DNA of 64,000 nucleotides, taken from contig CM082583.2 in assembly GCA_040954595.2 (NCBI GenBank), positions 2,790,001 to 2,854,000 on the forward strand. Reading direction: 5' to 3'. The position numbers and the translations under genes are program-made. Within the stretch, counting starts at the first letter, position 1, and each line of letters opens with the position of its first letter. Origin of the DNA: Balanoglossus misakiensis. Lineage: Eukaryota > Hemichordata. Below, piece after piece: positions 42,301 to 51,085 of the stretch. Below the pieces are notes generated by a model. It saw only the letters and a list, made by a program, of their open reading frames with translations. It had not been told where the DNA came from and did not search any database.

Positions 42301-44316
42301 GTACAACATGGACGCAACCCTCTATACTGTATGTATGGTCAAATGTTCGGTATAATAAAATCAATAACACATGTCATTGCCCTCGCTAACATGTGTTATT
42401 ATTAAATTAGCACATGTCTTTCACCCCTCAGGACAGTGAGTCACCCCCCAAAACAGACTGTTTCACTCGGCCTTCAGCCTCGGAAAAGATTTTGTTTTGG
42501 GGGGTGACTCACAATCCCTTGGGTTACAGACGTAAGACGGCAGTAGCCATGTTGTGACGTATGCGTGTGGGCCGTAGTATCATTTTAAGGGGGTTGGCAG
42601 CTTTCATTACGATGGGCACATCCGCATTCTAAATAAAATTGTCTACGTTCTCTTTCAAAATATCATGTTAACAATTATTTCGCATTGAGAATTTCGAAGA
42701 AGTAAAAATGATACATTCAACATGGCAAAACCGCCAGCTTTGAAAACTTTATTACAGCTTCTAATAACCAAATTTTACAACACCCCTCTCCACAAGCGTC
42801 CTATGCCCTGTATGTCGCTCACACGCGCAGTGAACTGTCGTGCCGTGCGTTCTCAAAAATAGTTCGAGACGCGGAGTGAAGATATATTGCACTCAGTGTA
42901 ATACCGTAAAATATCTTCGGGGCGAGAACAATAGAAAGTGCCAAATACAGGCGTTGTATGTATGATAACATGAGGTTATTACGAAAATACCGCAAAGTAT
43001 GCACGAGGACATTTAATAGCGCCAAGTATCGCCCGACGCGCATCTCCGTTAGTTCTTGTGTTGCATGTTACTTGGCTTTCAAAACGCCCAAAATGCCGAT
43101 ACAATCGATCGAAAACCGCTCAGTGAGCAGCCATCTTTCTTTTTTGTTTACGTACGTGCGCGTGCGTTGGAGTGGGGGTGTCTTGAAACCGTTCGCATAA
43201 CAACGCATACCTGTACACGGTGAGTTGGGGCGCCTTGAAACTCAAAAGTTATTTAACGCGCGTTCCGTACGTACCGTTCCGTACGGCTTTTTATTGTTCT
43301 CGGTGCCAGATGTATAATAATAAATTGTAGCAGGTGCTGCCAGGTTGACGACTGACGATTGCCCTGCGTACAGGTATGTGACGTAGCCATGACGCGTTGT
43401 GACGTAGGCAAAACGCCAGCGGGCCGAGTTGTAAAAACTCTTTAGTGAACTAGGGCGTCTGGGGTGCTCTCATCGAAAAGAGGGGTGCTCTTTAATTGAT
43501 CGAAAAGAGGGTGCTCTTATCGAAAGGTTGGTGCTCTCATCGAAAAGCTTGGTGCTCTCATCGAAAAGCTGAGGTACTCTCATCGAAAAGCGGGTGCTCT
43601 CATCGAAAAGCTTGGTGCTAATTTTGGCATGAATTACACTCCATAGAGGTAGCTCTGCGTACAGGTCTGTGTGTTCCCGACGTTACGCCGGGAACACACT
43701 AGCCTGGTCACCATACCCAGTGTGTGAGTCTATCTAAAACACACTGGGTATGGTGACCAGGCTAGGAACACACAGACCTGTACGCAGAGCTATGGTGGAG
43801 GCAGTGTACCACGGCCCCCTCCACACATCGTGACTGGCAGCACTTGCTGCAGTTTTGTAGCCCCAAGGCTCCCCTTGACGATTTTTGTTTTGAAGGGGAG
43901 TCGTGGGGCTACAAAACTGTGCACAATGGTACACAGGCGCTCAAGACGATCGCTTCGCGATGGGGGGGGGGGGGGCTGCAGTTCGCGATTGGGTGGGGGT
44001 GGGGGCTTCAATACCCCTATAATATACTGAAGCCCCCACCCCCACCCCATCGCGAACTGCAGCCCCCCATCGCGAAGCGATCGTCTTGAGCGCCTGTGCA
44101 ATGGTAGCATCCAGGTAGCATCGAACCCGGAAGTGACACGGAGAACCCCAAAACAATTTAACATACCTTTTTCCTTTCTACCGTTATAAGTTTGCCGCCT
44201 GGCTTAACATCAAAAACTTCTTCGATCACGTCATCTCCTTCTTGGGCGGCTGTGTTTAAGAGTATACACCCAAAAACAGTGAGGACAGAAATCGTATGTC
44301 TCAACATCGCCGCCAT
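36329..44316 (-). CDS. MYDGF: Myeloid-derived growth factor (MYDGF) orthologue, four exons, last exon not found
   Basis: Minus-strand exons are 44316-44167, 41292-41242, 39496-39353 and 36389-36329. Donors are GTATGT, GTTAGT, GTAAGT and GTGAGA. Junction phases are 0, 0 and 0, and the last donor is phase 1. Exon 1 encodes a signal peptide (hydrophobic HTISVLTVFGCILLN), then VFDVKPGGKL. Exon 2 gives SCAFTYAAQGGTNE. Exon 3 gives YSCTVERPGGRSYLFFQKF and KIKGARLEE. Exon 4 gives RPEEYSVDKV. These match the conserved MYDGF order (DV.PGG, FTYA.QGGTNE, RP.GKSYL.F, EEF.V), including the two Cys thought to be disulphide-bonded. The product should be a small secretory-pathway protein, and mammalian MYDGF is a paracrine factor. 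The C-terminal 20-30 residues should lie in a further exon below 36329. The introns are full of small transposons. Confidence 0.85.
36390..39065. other. MYDGF intron 3 (left part): no recognisable element
   Basis: No tandem repeat or clean terminal inverted repeats seen, apart from one half of an inverted pair at 38639-38700. The 105-codon plus-strand frame at 37652-37969 has no recognisable motif and lies inside the intron on the opposite strand. Confidence 0.4.
38639..38700. repeat. Inverted repeat partner A (with 42588-42647)
   Basis: GTAGACAATTTTATTTAGAA through GAAAGCTGCCAACCCCCTTA is the near-perfect reverse complement of 42588-42647. The two are 3.9 kb apart and bracket MYDGF exons 2 and 3. 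They could be two copies of one short element in opposite orientation or the ends of a single large one. Confidence 0.75.
39066..39604. repeat. Inverted repeat bracketing MYDGF exon 3
   Basis: TGCTTGCAATGTCACCTGTA at about 39066 and its complement at about 39585-39604 extend for about 48 bp each (to GGTGTGTCACTG). The right copy continues towards the exon acceptor, and that longer segment is related to 63900-64000. Two copies of one element in opposite orientation is the simplest reading. Confidence 0.7.
39353..39496 (-). CDS. MYDGF: MYDGF exon 3
   Basis: 48 codons with the second Cys (SYSCTVERP), the RSYLFFQKF strand and KIKGARLEEAAAF, then GTAAGT. The acceptor is TTTCTTCCAG. The exon is bracketed by an inverted repeat (see 39066-39604). 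Confidence 0.9.
40180..41130. repeat. Degenerate ~200 bp tandem repeat
   Basis: Loosely repeated phrases (GAACATGCCTNCCAAA, CAAAGCAATC, GTTTCAGAGAAAA-like, ATGCAAATATCAC) recur three or four times with heavy divergence. The array is interrupted by the element at 40547-40960. Confidence 0.65.
40547..40960. mobile_element. 414 bp element with AGCCCGGAGAC ends
   Basis: The inverted ends AGCCCGGAGACCAGGGCG and CGCCTGTGTCTCCGGGCT are flanked by ACATGCCTAC (40536-40545 and 40961-40970). About 320 bp of its interior (CAGTCTCTATTTACGCA, GACACGGGTGGTAAATCTTG, CGACCCTGATCGTTGCCAGG) recurs at 45540-45882. A 9-11 bp duplication suggests a MULE-like class, which is an inference. Confidence 0.8.
41242..41292 (-). 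CDS. MYDGF: MYDGF exon 2
   Basis: A 51 bp exon of 17 codons contains SCAFTYAAQGGTNE, the most conserved MYDGF segment with the first Cys. The acceptor TTCTTTCTTTACAG and the donor GTTAGT are clear. Confidence 0.9.
42436..42512. repeat. Hairpin in MYDGF intron 1
   Basis: GTGAGTCACCCCCCAAAAC at 42436 pairs with its complement ending near 42512, with a 40 bp centre. It is probably a small foldback insertion. Target duplication is not clear. Confidence 0.7.
42588..42647. repeat. Inverted repeat partner B (with 38639-38700)
   Basis: AAGGGGGTTGGCAGCTTTCA through TTCTAAATAAAATTGTCTAC, the reverse complement of the copy at 38639-38700 with a few mismatches. Confidence 0.75.
43456..43620. repeat. 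Minisatellite, ~22-25 bp unit
   Basis: Seven or eight copies of GGTGCTCTCATCGAAAAG with two to seven variable linking bases. It lies in MYDGF intron 1. Confidence 0.9.
43650..43792. mobile_element. Outer hairpin interrupted by a second hairpin
   Basis: The arms are 43650-43678 (AGCTCTGCGTACAGGTCTGT...) and 43765-43792. If 43700-43764 and one copy of its 9 bp duplication are set aside, the arms form a perfect 29 bp stem with an 11 bp loop. The outer element's own target duplication is not evident. Confidence 0.85.
43700..43764. mobile_element. Inner foldback MITE nested in a hairpin
   Basis: 65 bp with ends TAGCCTGGTCACCATACCCA and complement, flanked by GGAACACAC at 43691-43699 and 43765-43773. 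Its ends resemble those of the 28492-28575 element, indicating one family with 9-10 bp duplications. Confidence 0.9.
43851..43918. repeat. Hairpin, AGTTTTGTAGCCCC arms
   Basis: 26 bp arms with two or three mismatches and a 16 bp loop. It is the third of four palindromes packed into 450 bp. No clear target duplication. Confidence 0.8.
43932..44098. mobile_element. Long foldback MITE, 8 bp target duplication
   Basis: 167 bp almost entirely palindromic (arms about 75 bp, starting CACAGGCGCTCAAGACGATC). It is flanked by CAATGGTA at 43924-43931 and 44099-44106. The 8 bp duplication fits a hAT-type mobiliser. It lies 69 bp inside intron 1 from the end of MYDGF exon 1. Confidence 0.85.
44167..44316 (-). 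CDS. MYDGF: MYDGF exon 1: signal peptide and DVKPGG
   Basis: The start is placed at 44316 because the context ATCATGG is favourable and the hydrophobic core follows within ten residues. An in-frame upstream ATG at 44355 would add 13 residues before the signal. The mature part begins near AQEGDDVIEEVFDV. Confidence 0.85.
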
Positions 44317-44577
44317 GATGGACTGCAAATAGCTCAGCCAATCACAACAAGCCACACAACTGTATGGGGTGAGATTTCTGCCACTGTGCCAAAACTATGC
44401 ATGGACGTCCATGCCAAAACTAAACTAATTTGAATAAAGTTTTGCTGTAAATTGGCTGTTTTGCACAGCAGTTCCTACTCTATCAGAAATTCATGGGAGG
44501 AACTACACACATAGCAAATGGCCACAGTACAGACACAGTCTGGTTCGTCACAGACCAAGTGGGCATCTTGTTCAGGG

Positions 44578-44699
44578 AAACAAACAAACAAACAAAAAAC
44601 AAACAAACAAAAAATAGACAAATAATAATAAATAATAAATAAATAATTAAATAAATAAATAAACAAATAGATAAATAAATAAATAAATAAATAAATACA

Positions 44700-44746
<47 letters not shown>

Positions 44747-44758
44747 ATACACAAACAA
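44578..44758. repeat. (AAAC)n/(AAAT)n microsatellite
   Basis: About 180 bp of AAAC and AAAT repeats upstream of MYDGF exon 1. Open frames across it are repeat artefacts. Confidence 0.9.
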
Positions 44759-44799
44759 CCACCACCGCCGTCATGGATAAACAAATGTAGCCCCCCACC

Positions 44800-45070
44800 C
44801 CAATGGTTAAGTTGGGGGGGGGGGGCAAAGACATACTTTTGCCCCCCCCCCCCCCCCTCTCCAACTTTTGGGACTAAAAGTTACTTTTGAGTCCACAAAA
44901 ATGCAGTTTTGAGCTCTTTATATTACAAAATGTTCTAATATGAGAGGGGGACACCCCCTCCCACACCCACCCCTTCATTCTTCAACACCTTTCATTCAGT
45001 GGCTAGTTTATCTAGTGTACCAGGGCAGAGTACTTGCCCCCCCCCCCACCGATGCCTAACTTTGAGTTCA
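44800..45070. mobile_element. Partial copy of the TAA-type element family
   Basis: It contains the family phrases GAGTCCACAAAAATGCAGTTTT, GAGAGGGGGACACCCCCTCC and GTACCAGGGCAGAGTA with long C runs, but lacks the GGGACCGTTCAG ends. A degenerate fragment related to 46775-47489. Confidence 0.7.
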
Positions 45071-45539
45071 TTGAAATGAAGCTTTATGCTCTGTATTTTA
45101 TAACATTTTCTTCTTCACTTCTCTTTCTTTACCAATTCTACCAACTATTCTAATGACTTGTCATTTTAATTTATTCATATATTAATTGAATTATTTTAAT
45201 TTATTTATATATGCAACTTCTCATGTAGGTTATCCATGAATTGCTTCCTACGCCCCTGGTGGTATGAGTGTCATCCTGTACTTGTAGGGCTTCTTATAGG
45301 TTGAAAATCAAGTGCTACTTGCTGCCAAAGTGGTACTAAAATGTGTACGTAATATACTTTGAAATGTTTAAGTTTTGGAAAAATTAGAGTTCATTGCCGA
45401 ATCGCACGACATCTTAATATCCGAGTAATAAAATTGACATCCCTGAGTGAACACAAAAAAGCAAGAACAAAGGGTCGAAAAGTTAGCGTCTCCAAACACA
45501 ATGAATGCGCTTGTGCCGCCATTTTGGAAATCTTTAGCC

Positions 45540-45882
45540 GAGGGCGTCGGTTCCGAAAGGAGACGCCCGGTGACAGTCTCTATTTACGCACAGAATTCTG
45601 TGCGTAGAACGACACGGGTGGTAAATCTTGCGTGTAAGCTATTTTGGTCACTCAATGTAAACCAAATGACATCATCGCATTCTAAATAAGGAAATAGAGG
45701 CGTGAAATTCCCGAGAAGGGATGTGGGAGTGGTTTTGAAGGCGTATGAATATTCATAACCAAGCTTTGTTAATTATATCATCCAACCACTGGCGCCCGTC
45801 AACATTTGATAGATCACTCGTTATCCATTCGTTACTAAGCGACCCTGATCGTTGCCAGGGCTACTATCTTTCAGCTCAGCAG
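45540..45882. mobile_element. Second copy of the 40547-40960 element
   Basis: It shares GACAGTCTCTATTTACGCA, AACGACACGGGTGGTAAATC, GACATCATCGCATTCTAAAT and CGACCCTGATCGTTGCCAGG in the same order and strand. The terminal AGCCCGGAGAC ends are missing, so it is an older or truncated copy. Confidence 0.8.
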
Positions 45883-46771
45883 GACATACACTGCTGTGAA
45901 GGTGGCCATTCAAATTTCCCTCCGAGGCCAACTGCTAAGTACCCGAAACATGTAATTATCTCAAACAGCGCCCTCACCATCTGTATAAATTACGACTTCT
46001 TTCTTCTTTCTCAATTCAGGGTGATGAGTCATCATCACAGTATTCTCACATGGATTATAATCATCGCCTATTTTTCCTTCAGTCGATTACTTTTTATCAT
46101 TCAAGCGACACATATTAAAACCTGATAACTTGTAGCCTTTTCAAAAATACTAATTCTACTAAGCCAAATGAAGTAATGAAGAAATAAATTAATATAAGAA
46201 ATTGCCACCTGTTAGGGACTGGTCAGTGTTTCCAGCTGGGGGGGGGGATACCCTGTTTTTGATACACTCGAGGTTAGTGTGTTTTAAATGCTCGATATAT
46301 TATAAGACGCATACAATCACCACCTGAGGAGGTTCTTGTATAAAATCATAAACATACGCTTCGTGATGACACATTGGCCAAAATTGTAGAAAAAAGAAAA
46401 GGTCCAATCCCACATATTCTTGGGTGTCTGTGCTTTTTTCGCAGCGCCCAGGAAACCCTAACAGAGTTTGCACTATGTAACATGACCCAAATGAGGGTTT
46501 AATCTACAAATGTTCACTATCAAAAATTATACGTAAGAAATTGTAAAGTAATTCAAAATACATATGCAGCTATTTGTCGGAACATATCTGTGGAGCATCT
46601 CACTTTATGTTGAGCTGTTTAGCGGTACTTAACTGCATAAAGACATTGTTCGGTCTAAATTTGTTATGTAACCCATTTTGACGAGTGTTTTAAAACTCAA
46701 TTAATTAAATTTTGCTTAGCCTCAAAACTATGCCATAATGCTTCATGGCTTTCAAACACTTTGGCTCATAC
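45883..46771. other. No recognisable gene or repeat
   Basis: AT-rich sequence with a short G run near 46242. No motif or exon recognised. Confidence 0.4.
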
Positions 46772-46774
46772 TAA

Positions 46775-47489
46775 GGGACCGTTCAGTTTTTACAGCCTGA
46801 GGGCCGGCAAAATCCAGGGGTGAGTCACTTAAAGTTTGAAATCCAAAAGGGGGGGGGGTCATCTTTATTTTCGAAACGTTTGAGGGGTCATATACTTTTG
46901 CCCCCCCCCCCCCCCCATTTTTGCGCTTGAGTCCACAAAATTGCAGTTTTGAGCCCTTTATTTTACAAAGTTTTCTAATGTGGGAGGGGGACACCCCATT
47001 CCCACACCCACACACCTACCCCATTCTTCACCACATTTCATTTATTGGCTGTTTTGTCTAGTGTACCAGGGCTGAGTACTTGCCACCCCACTCTACCGAT
47101 GCTAACTTTGAGTGGCAAAAGTAAAATTTGTAATCCTCAACATTGATTAAATTTGTTCTGTTCTTGTTTTACCAATTATACCAACTATTGTATTGACTTG
47201 TCATTTTAACTTTATCGCAACACTATACTATGTTACACCTTTTATTTATAATTGAAGTGTGGGGAGCCTCTTTCCCTTTATTGCATACAGTGTACATAAG
47301 ATGAGGACCGCGAGCACGCTCTTGATGGAAACAATCCTTTTTCTTCAACAGGTAGTTGTTTGCCTGTCAAAGGGGGGGGGGTCGTCATTTTTTGGTCCTT
47401 GGTGAAGGCGGGTCTGCCTGATTTTGAAAACCGATGACACAAACTTGCCGACCCCCCCCCCACCCCAGCCGTAAAAACTGAACGGTCCA
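46775..47489. mobile_element. 715 bp DNA transposon copy, TAA target duplication
   Basis: Ends GGGACCGTTCAGTTTTTACA and AAAAACTGAACGGTCC are flanked by TAA at 46772-46774 and 47490-47492. The interior matches the 28814-31046 element but without its nested insertion and with one rather than two internal subrepeats. Confidence 0.85.
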
Positions 47490-47595
47490 TAAAAACAAAA
47501 TCAAATGGATTAACCCTAATATAACTTATTTCAAAATCCGTTTATTAGGATAGCTTTCCGATGTGCAACTGAGATACGGCTCACAACTCCAGTGC

Positions 47596-47596
47596 G

Positions 47597-47673
<77 letters not shown>

Positions 47674-47674
47674 C
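47596..47674. repeat. (CA)n microsatellite with CG edge
   Basis: GCGCGCGCGCACACAC... about 78 bp. Non-coding. Confidence 0.95.
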
Positions 47675-48467
47675 GAGATTGTTCACATATGTTGCACGCC
47701 CACTACCATTTATTTTGGTAATCGCTAATCTTGTGACCGGTATCGCTTATCTTTATTTGCATAAATACAGCCAAATTTGGTTTCCAGTACACGCACCATT
47801 AAGTGCATTCTCTTTTTAAATTGTAGTATGTTGCCCTGCACGTAGCCTACTGCAGTTGCGTATAGACATAGACATATGTGGGATTGTTTGATAGTAGACA
47901 ATACACAGAAATATCAGCTGCGTCATCATCTGCAGTTACAGTCCCTCTGTTCTGTAGTTCTCACCCATCCATCGTGTCTTAACATTTCTGATGTCTTTCT
48001 AAAGCGATTACGATAAGACTCACGTTTATCGTATTGCACAATATAACTGTCGACTGGCTCCATTCCGGAATTAAATCATTCTTGTCCTTTTCAACCATCC
48101 CAGAGGGTGGCCCACCTATTTGTCAACACAGACAAAAGTTTCCTTCTAGGTTTTCAGATTTTTAGAAATTTCTATAGTCTCATTTCAGACAATCGTTCTT
48201 GGTGTGTCGAATCAAATATATATCACACAAAACAGGTTTGGAGAGTTGAAGAATAATTCGTCATCACTGATGGGACTGCACTCAATCACAAATGAATCTC
48301 GGCGGATGCACTTTACTCGGCTACATAAATTTCCACCACCTACGGTGTACTTTAAAATATTTGCAGGTTTATCACTTGCTGTAAGTTGAACTGTGCAGAC
48401 AAATTCGAGCCATCAAGCAAATAACACGGTGCAATGCGTTTATCACGCAACTTGGTACTACCCTATT
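47675..48467. other. No recognisable feature; presumed 3' flank of the 405-aa gene
   Basis: I see no exon or repeat. On the minus strand this is the 3' side of the ORF that ends at 48468. Confidence 0.4.
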
Positions 48468-49685
48468 TCACCCATGGTCGTGACTATCGACGTCATGAAC
48501 CACTTCCTCTTCTGATGTATTATCAATATGAACTAATGCGTATGCAGTCCAAGTATTCACGCTTCTATTGTAGCTGGCCTCGTATTCTTGTAAAAGTGGT
48601 CCTTTCTCGCTCTCGTCTGTTTCCGAGGCAACAGGGTTGTGCATAGGTGAGGAAAACAAAACGTTTGCCCTTTCGAAGTCAACATCGCTATCTCTAAATT
48701 CTGGGACGCTGCCACTCTCAATAGAGTCGGAACTGTCCGTGTAATAATGTTCATTCTGTAACGCGGTCCGATAAAGCGGGAAGAGACTGCGTTTATTCGG
48801 CAAATATACGTCGTAGGTAGTTTTGGTCCCTAAGGCAAACTGATCTATTGTCGGGTACCTTGAATCATCTTGTGTGTGTCGATAAATAGAAAGGCACTTG
48901 TCGACATTTTCTCTTGGGATAACTTTCCTTTGTAAATCTGGTAGTGTGATGTCCGTTTTCGACATTCGCTGCTCAACGTATTTTCTGCGAGAAAACAAAC
49001 TATGACACTCGGTTTTCGACGTACATGTATATTGATGCAACTTGTACGTAGGATCACTGTTCAATGGTTTCCTTTCGCCAGACAATCTTCTGAACAGAGT
49101 TTGCTGCAACACGCTTGATCCGTCCCGCGACACTCTTACTTTATGACTCACTGGTTTACTTTCTCCTTTGGCTTTCAAAGTAGTGCTAACTCCCTGAGAA
49201 TGGATCCTGTCGCAGTCAAGATCTTCTTTTGGCAATTGGTTACTTCCGATTGACGTATATTTGAGCTTTCCATGTGCATTTTGTAGAGTGTCGTCAACTT
49301 GACAAATGGGTTCATCCACCGGGAAGTCGGTTTCTTGAACAGAAGGTTTCAGTTTTAATCCGTCGTCGGTTTTAACAGACTGCGTGGTGGCATCGAATCC
49401 AACTGTGACGTCACTCTCACTAATTTTGGGTATTATGCTCTTGTATGTGGCTTCCTCGAGTTCAGGGGAGCGTAAACCGTGTTGGCAACCTTGAGTCAGA
49501 GCATACGTCACACGATCGAGTTGACCGAGAAGCGATCGTAGCTGTGTAGTCACACCACTCAGTTCATCTACAACAGTTTCCAGATCACTCACCACACTTT
49601 TCATCTGTTGCTTCACCTTTCTGCTCTCAACAGCTTTCATAATGCCCGGATGAAGAGAAATATCTCCAGCAATGATGAACAACAT
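48468..49685 (-). CDS. 405-aa coiled-coil protein, INSYN-like N-terminus
   Basis: A single 405-codon frame, by far the longest unique ORF outside transposons, with balanced composition. After a short leader (MLFIIAGDISLHPG) comes a heptad-type helix (KVKQQMKSVVSDLETVVDEL, TTQLRSLLGQLDRVTYAL). This resembles the conserved N-terminal helix of the inhibitory synaptic factors INSYN1/INSYN2 (R.RMK.V...LE.I..EL..V...L...V.QID..T). The rest is Ser/Thr/Asp-rich and probably disordered, with basic patches and acidic DxD segments near the end (DSDVDFERA, SEEEVVHDVDSHDHG). INSYN proteins are cytoplasmic scaffolds at inhibitory synapses. That role is only inferred here. A stop codon lies six codons upstream in frame, so either this ATG, the Met at residue 16, or an upstream exon joined inside the leader starts the protein. 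Confidence 0.7.
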   Translation of the reverse strand: MLFIIAGDISLHPGIMKAVESRKVKQQMKSVVSDLETVVDELSGVTTQLRSLLGQLDRVTYALTQGCQHGLRSPELEEATYKSIIPKISESDVTVGFDATTQSVKTDDGLKLKPSVQETDFPVDEPICQVDDTLQNAHGKLKYTSIGSNQLPKEDLDCDRIHSQGVSTTLKAKGESKPVSHKVRVSRDGSSVLQQTLFRRLSGERKPLNSDPTYKLHQYTCTSKTECHSLFSRRKYVEQRMSKTDITLPDLQRKVIPRENVDKCLSIYRHTQDDSRYPTIDQFALGTKTTYDVYLPNKRSLFPLYRTALQNEHYYTDSSDSIESGSVPEFRDSDVDFERANVLFSSPMHNPVASETDESEKGPLLQEYEASYNRSVNTWTAYALVHIDNTSEEEVVHDVDSHDHG

Positions 49686-50769
49686 GCATGTAATTATGTA
49701 TCAACCGGCCATTAGTGGAACGACATCAAGCATGGCATACAACACTAGTATCCAAGGTGCTTTGCATATCGGTAAAATTCCACGAGTTCCTTTACCTTCG
49801 TGCAGTACCGATGTAAAAATGTGATACTGTGAGTCGTTTGTGTGGTGAAATGTTCACATATTTCCACCTATGTCCATTCATTTGCGGAAGCAGTCACATT
49901 TCCCAATAGACTCGCAATATTATAATTATAGAAGCAATTTCTCAGAGGTACAAATGAAATGAATTATTTATCATTCATAACATGTCATGTCATGCCATGT
50001 CATTGGACGGTTTCCAAATCATTTTGCGCGTTGAACGATAATCCCTATTCTCACAGTGTCATCGATGACATCACCGCTGTTGTCCACTTGGATGGCACAC
50101 CCCACGTGAGACAGTTTTTGGTCACACGTGACATGACATGACATCATTTGTCGACTATTCAGGCAGCCTTCTTACCCCGTGAGCATTTAACTCATTCTAC
50201 ACAAGAAGGCTGTATTCCCCGCTGGCAAGTCAATACGATGGATGCTTGAAATGTCAATTAATTGATGATAATAAGTAGGCAAGAACGCGTGTACTTCATT
50301 TGGAGTAGGCCAACAACGACGCTGTTCGTTCTGCTGATCCAATGTTACTGAAATAAAGAGAAGAATGATGTTGTAAATGAGCTTGGTCAAGAGGCATATC
50401 ACATGACCCGACCTTGTCAATCAAGTATCCATTTTAAGACAATTTAAGTTTTTGTTCTTTTTGAAGAAAAAATGCGTTGACCCACGTTTCTGAAAGCCAT
50501 GTCGAGTAAAACCCAATTCAATCGTGGTCTAACGAATATGCAGATCATGTGGAAATGTTATCTACATCATCCACCACTGAGCTAAAGCCTACATCTCATG
50601 CTTGGCTGGCTTAGTACCATTGTCTGTAATCCCTTGCTATTTGGGAATTAATATGGCCGTAATAATGGCAGTTCAAGCCAATAACTGTCGTGAATGATTC
50701 AACGATCCCTTACAAATTACCATGTATATGACTGACTTCGGGACTGACTTACTGCAAATTTGTTCACAA
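49686..50769. other. No recognisable gene
   Basis: AT-rich flank of the 405-aa gene. CATGTCATGTCATGCCATGT (about 49981) and TGACATGACATGACATCA (about 50129) form a loose inverted pair. Otherwise nothing seen. Confidence 0.4.
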
Positions 50770-51085
50770 TGGTGGCTCAGGTTAACATTGACAGAGTGTA
50801 CAAAACGCAGAAAAGAGCATTGAGGATTCTACTTAATGCAGATTTTGATATGTCGAGTAATGATCTTTTTAAAGCCGCTGATGTCCTTTCCGTTAAGCAG
50901 CGTATTTCCTATTTATTTCACTTGTATCTTAGTATTTAAATATTTTAGAGCTGTGCTCCTGCGTACATTGCTGACACATTTACGCCTTTAATGAATGACC
51001 ATGATTATCCAACACGCGCAGCCATCACGCGAAAACTCATACGTCCTTTAGTTTCTAACGGAATGAGGTCAACCAATTTCTAACA
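50770..51085 (+). pseudogene. LINE reverse-transcriptase C-terminal remnant
   Basis: One frame reads NIDRVYKTQKRALRILLNAD then LFKAADVLSVKQRISYLF, and a second piece about 100 bp on reads TRAAITRKLIRPLVSNG. This is the usual tail of CR1/L2/Jockey-type ORF2 proteins (..QKRA.R.I......LF..L..L.I..R, then TR......L..P). Stops and a frame change show it is dead. Confidence 0.7.

Noticed and set aside
49981-50146. CATGTCATGTCATG and TGACATGACATGACA as a foldback element
   Set aside because: Short, simple-sequence arms 130 bp apart with no flanking duplication. Chance repeat is sufficient.
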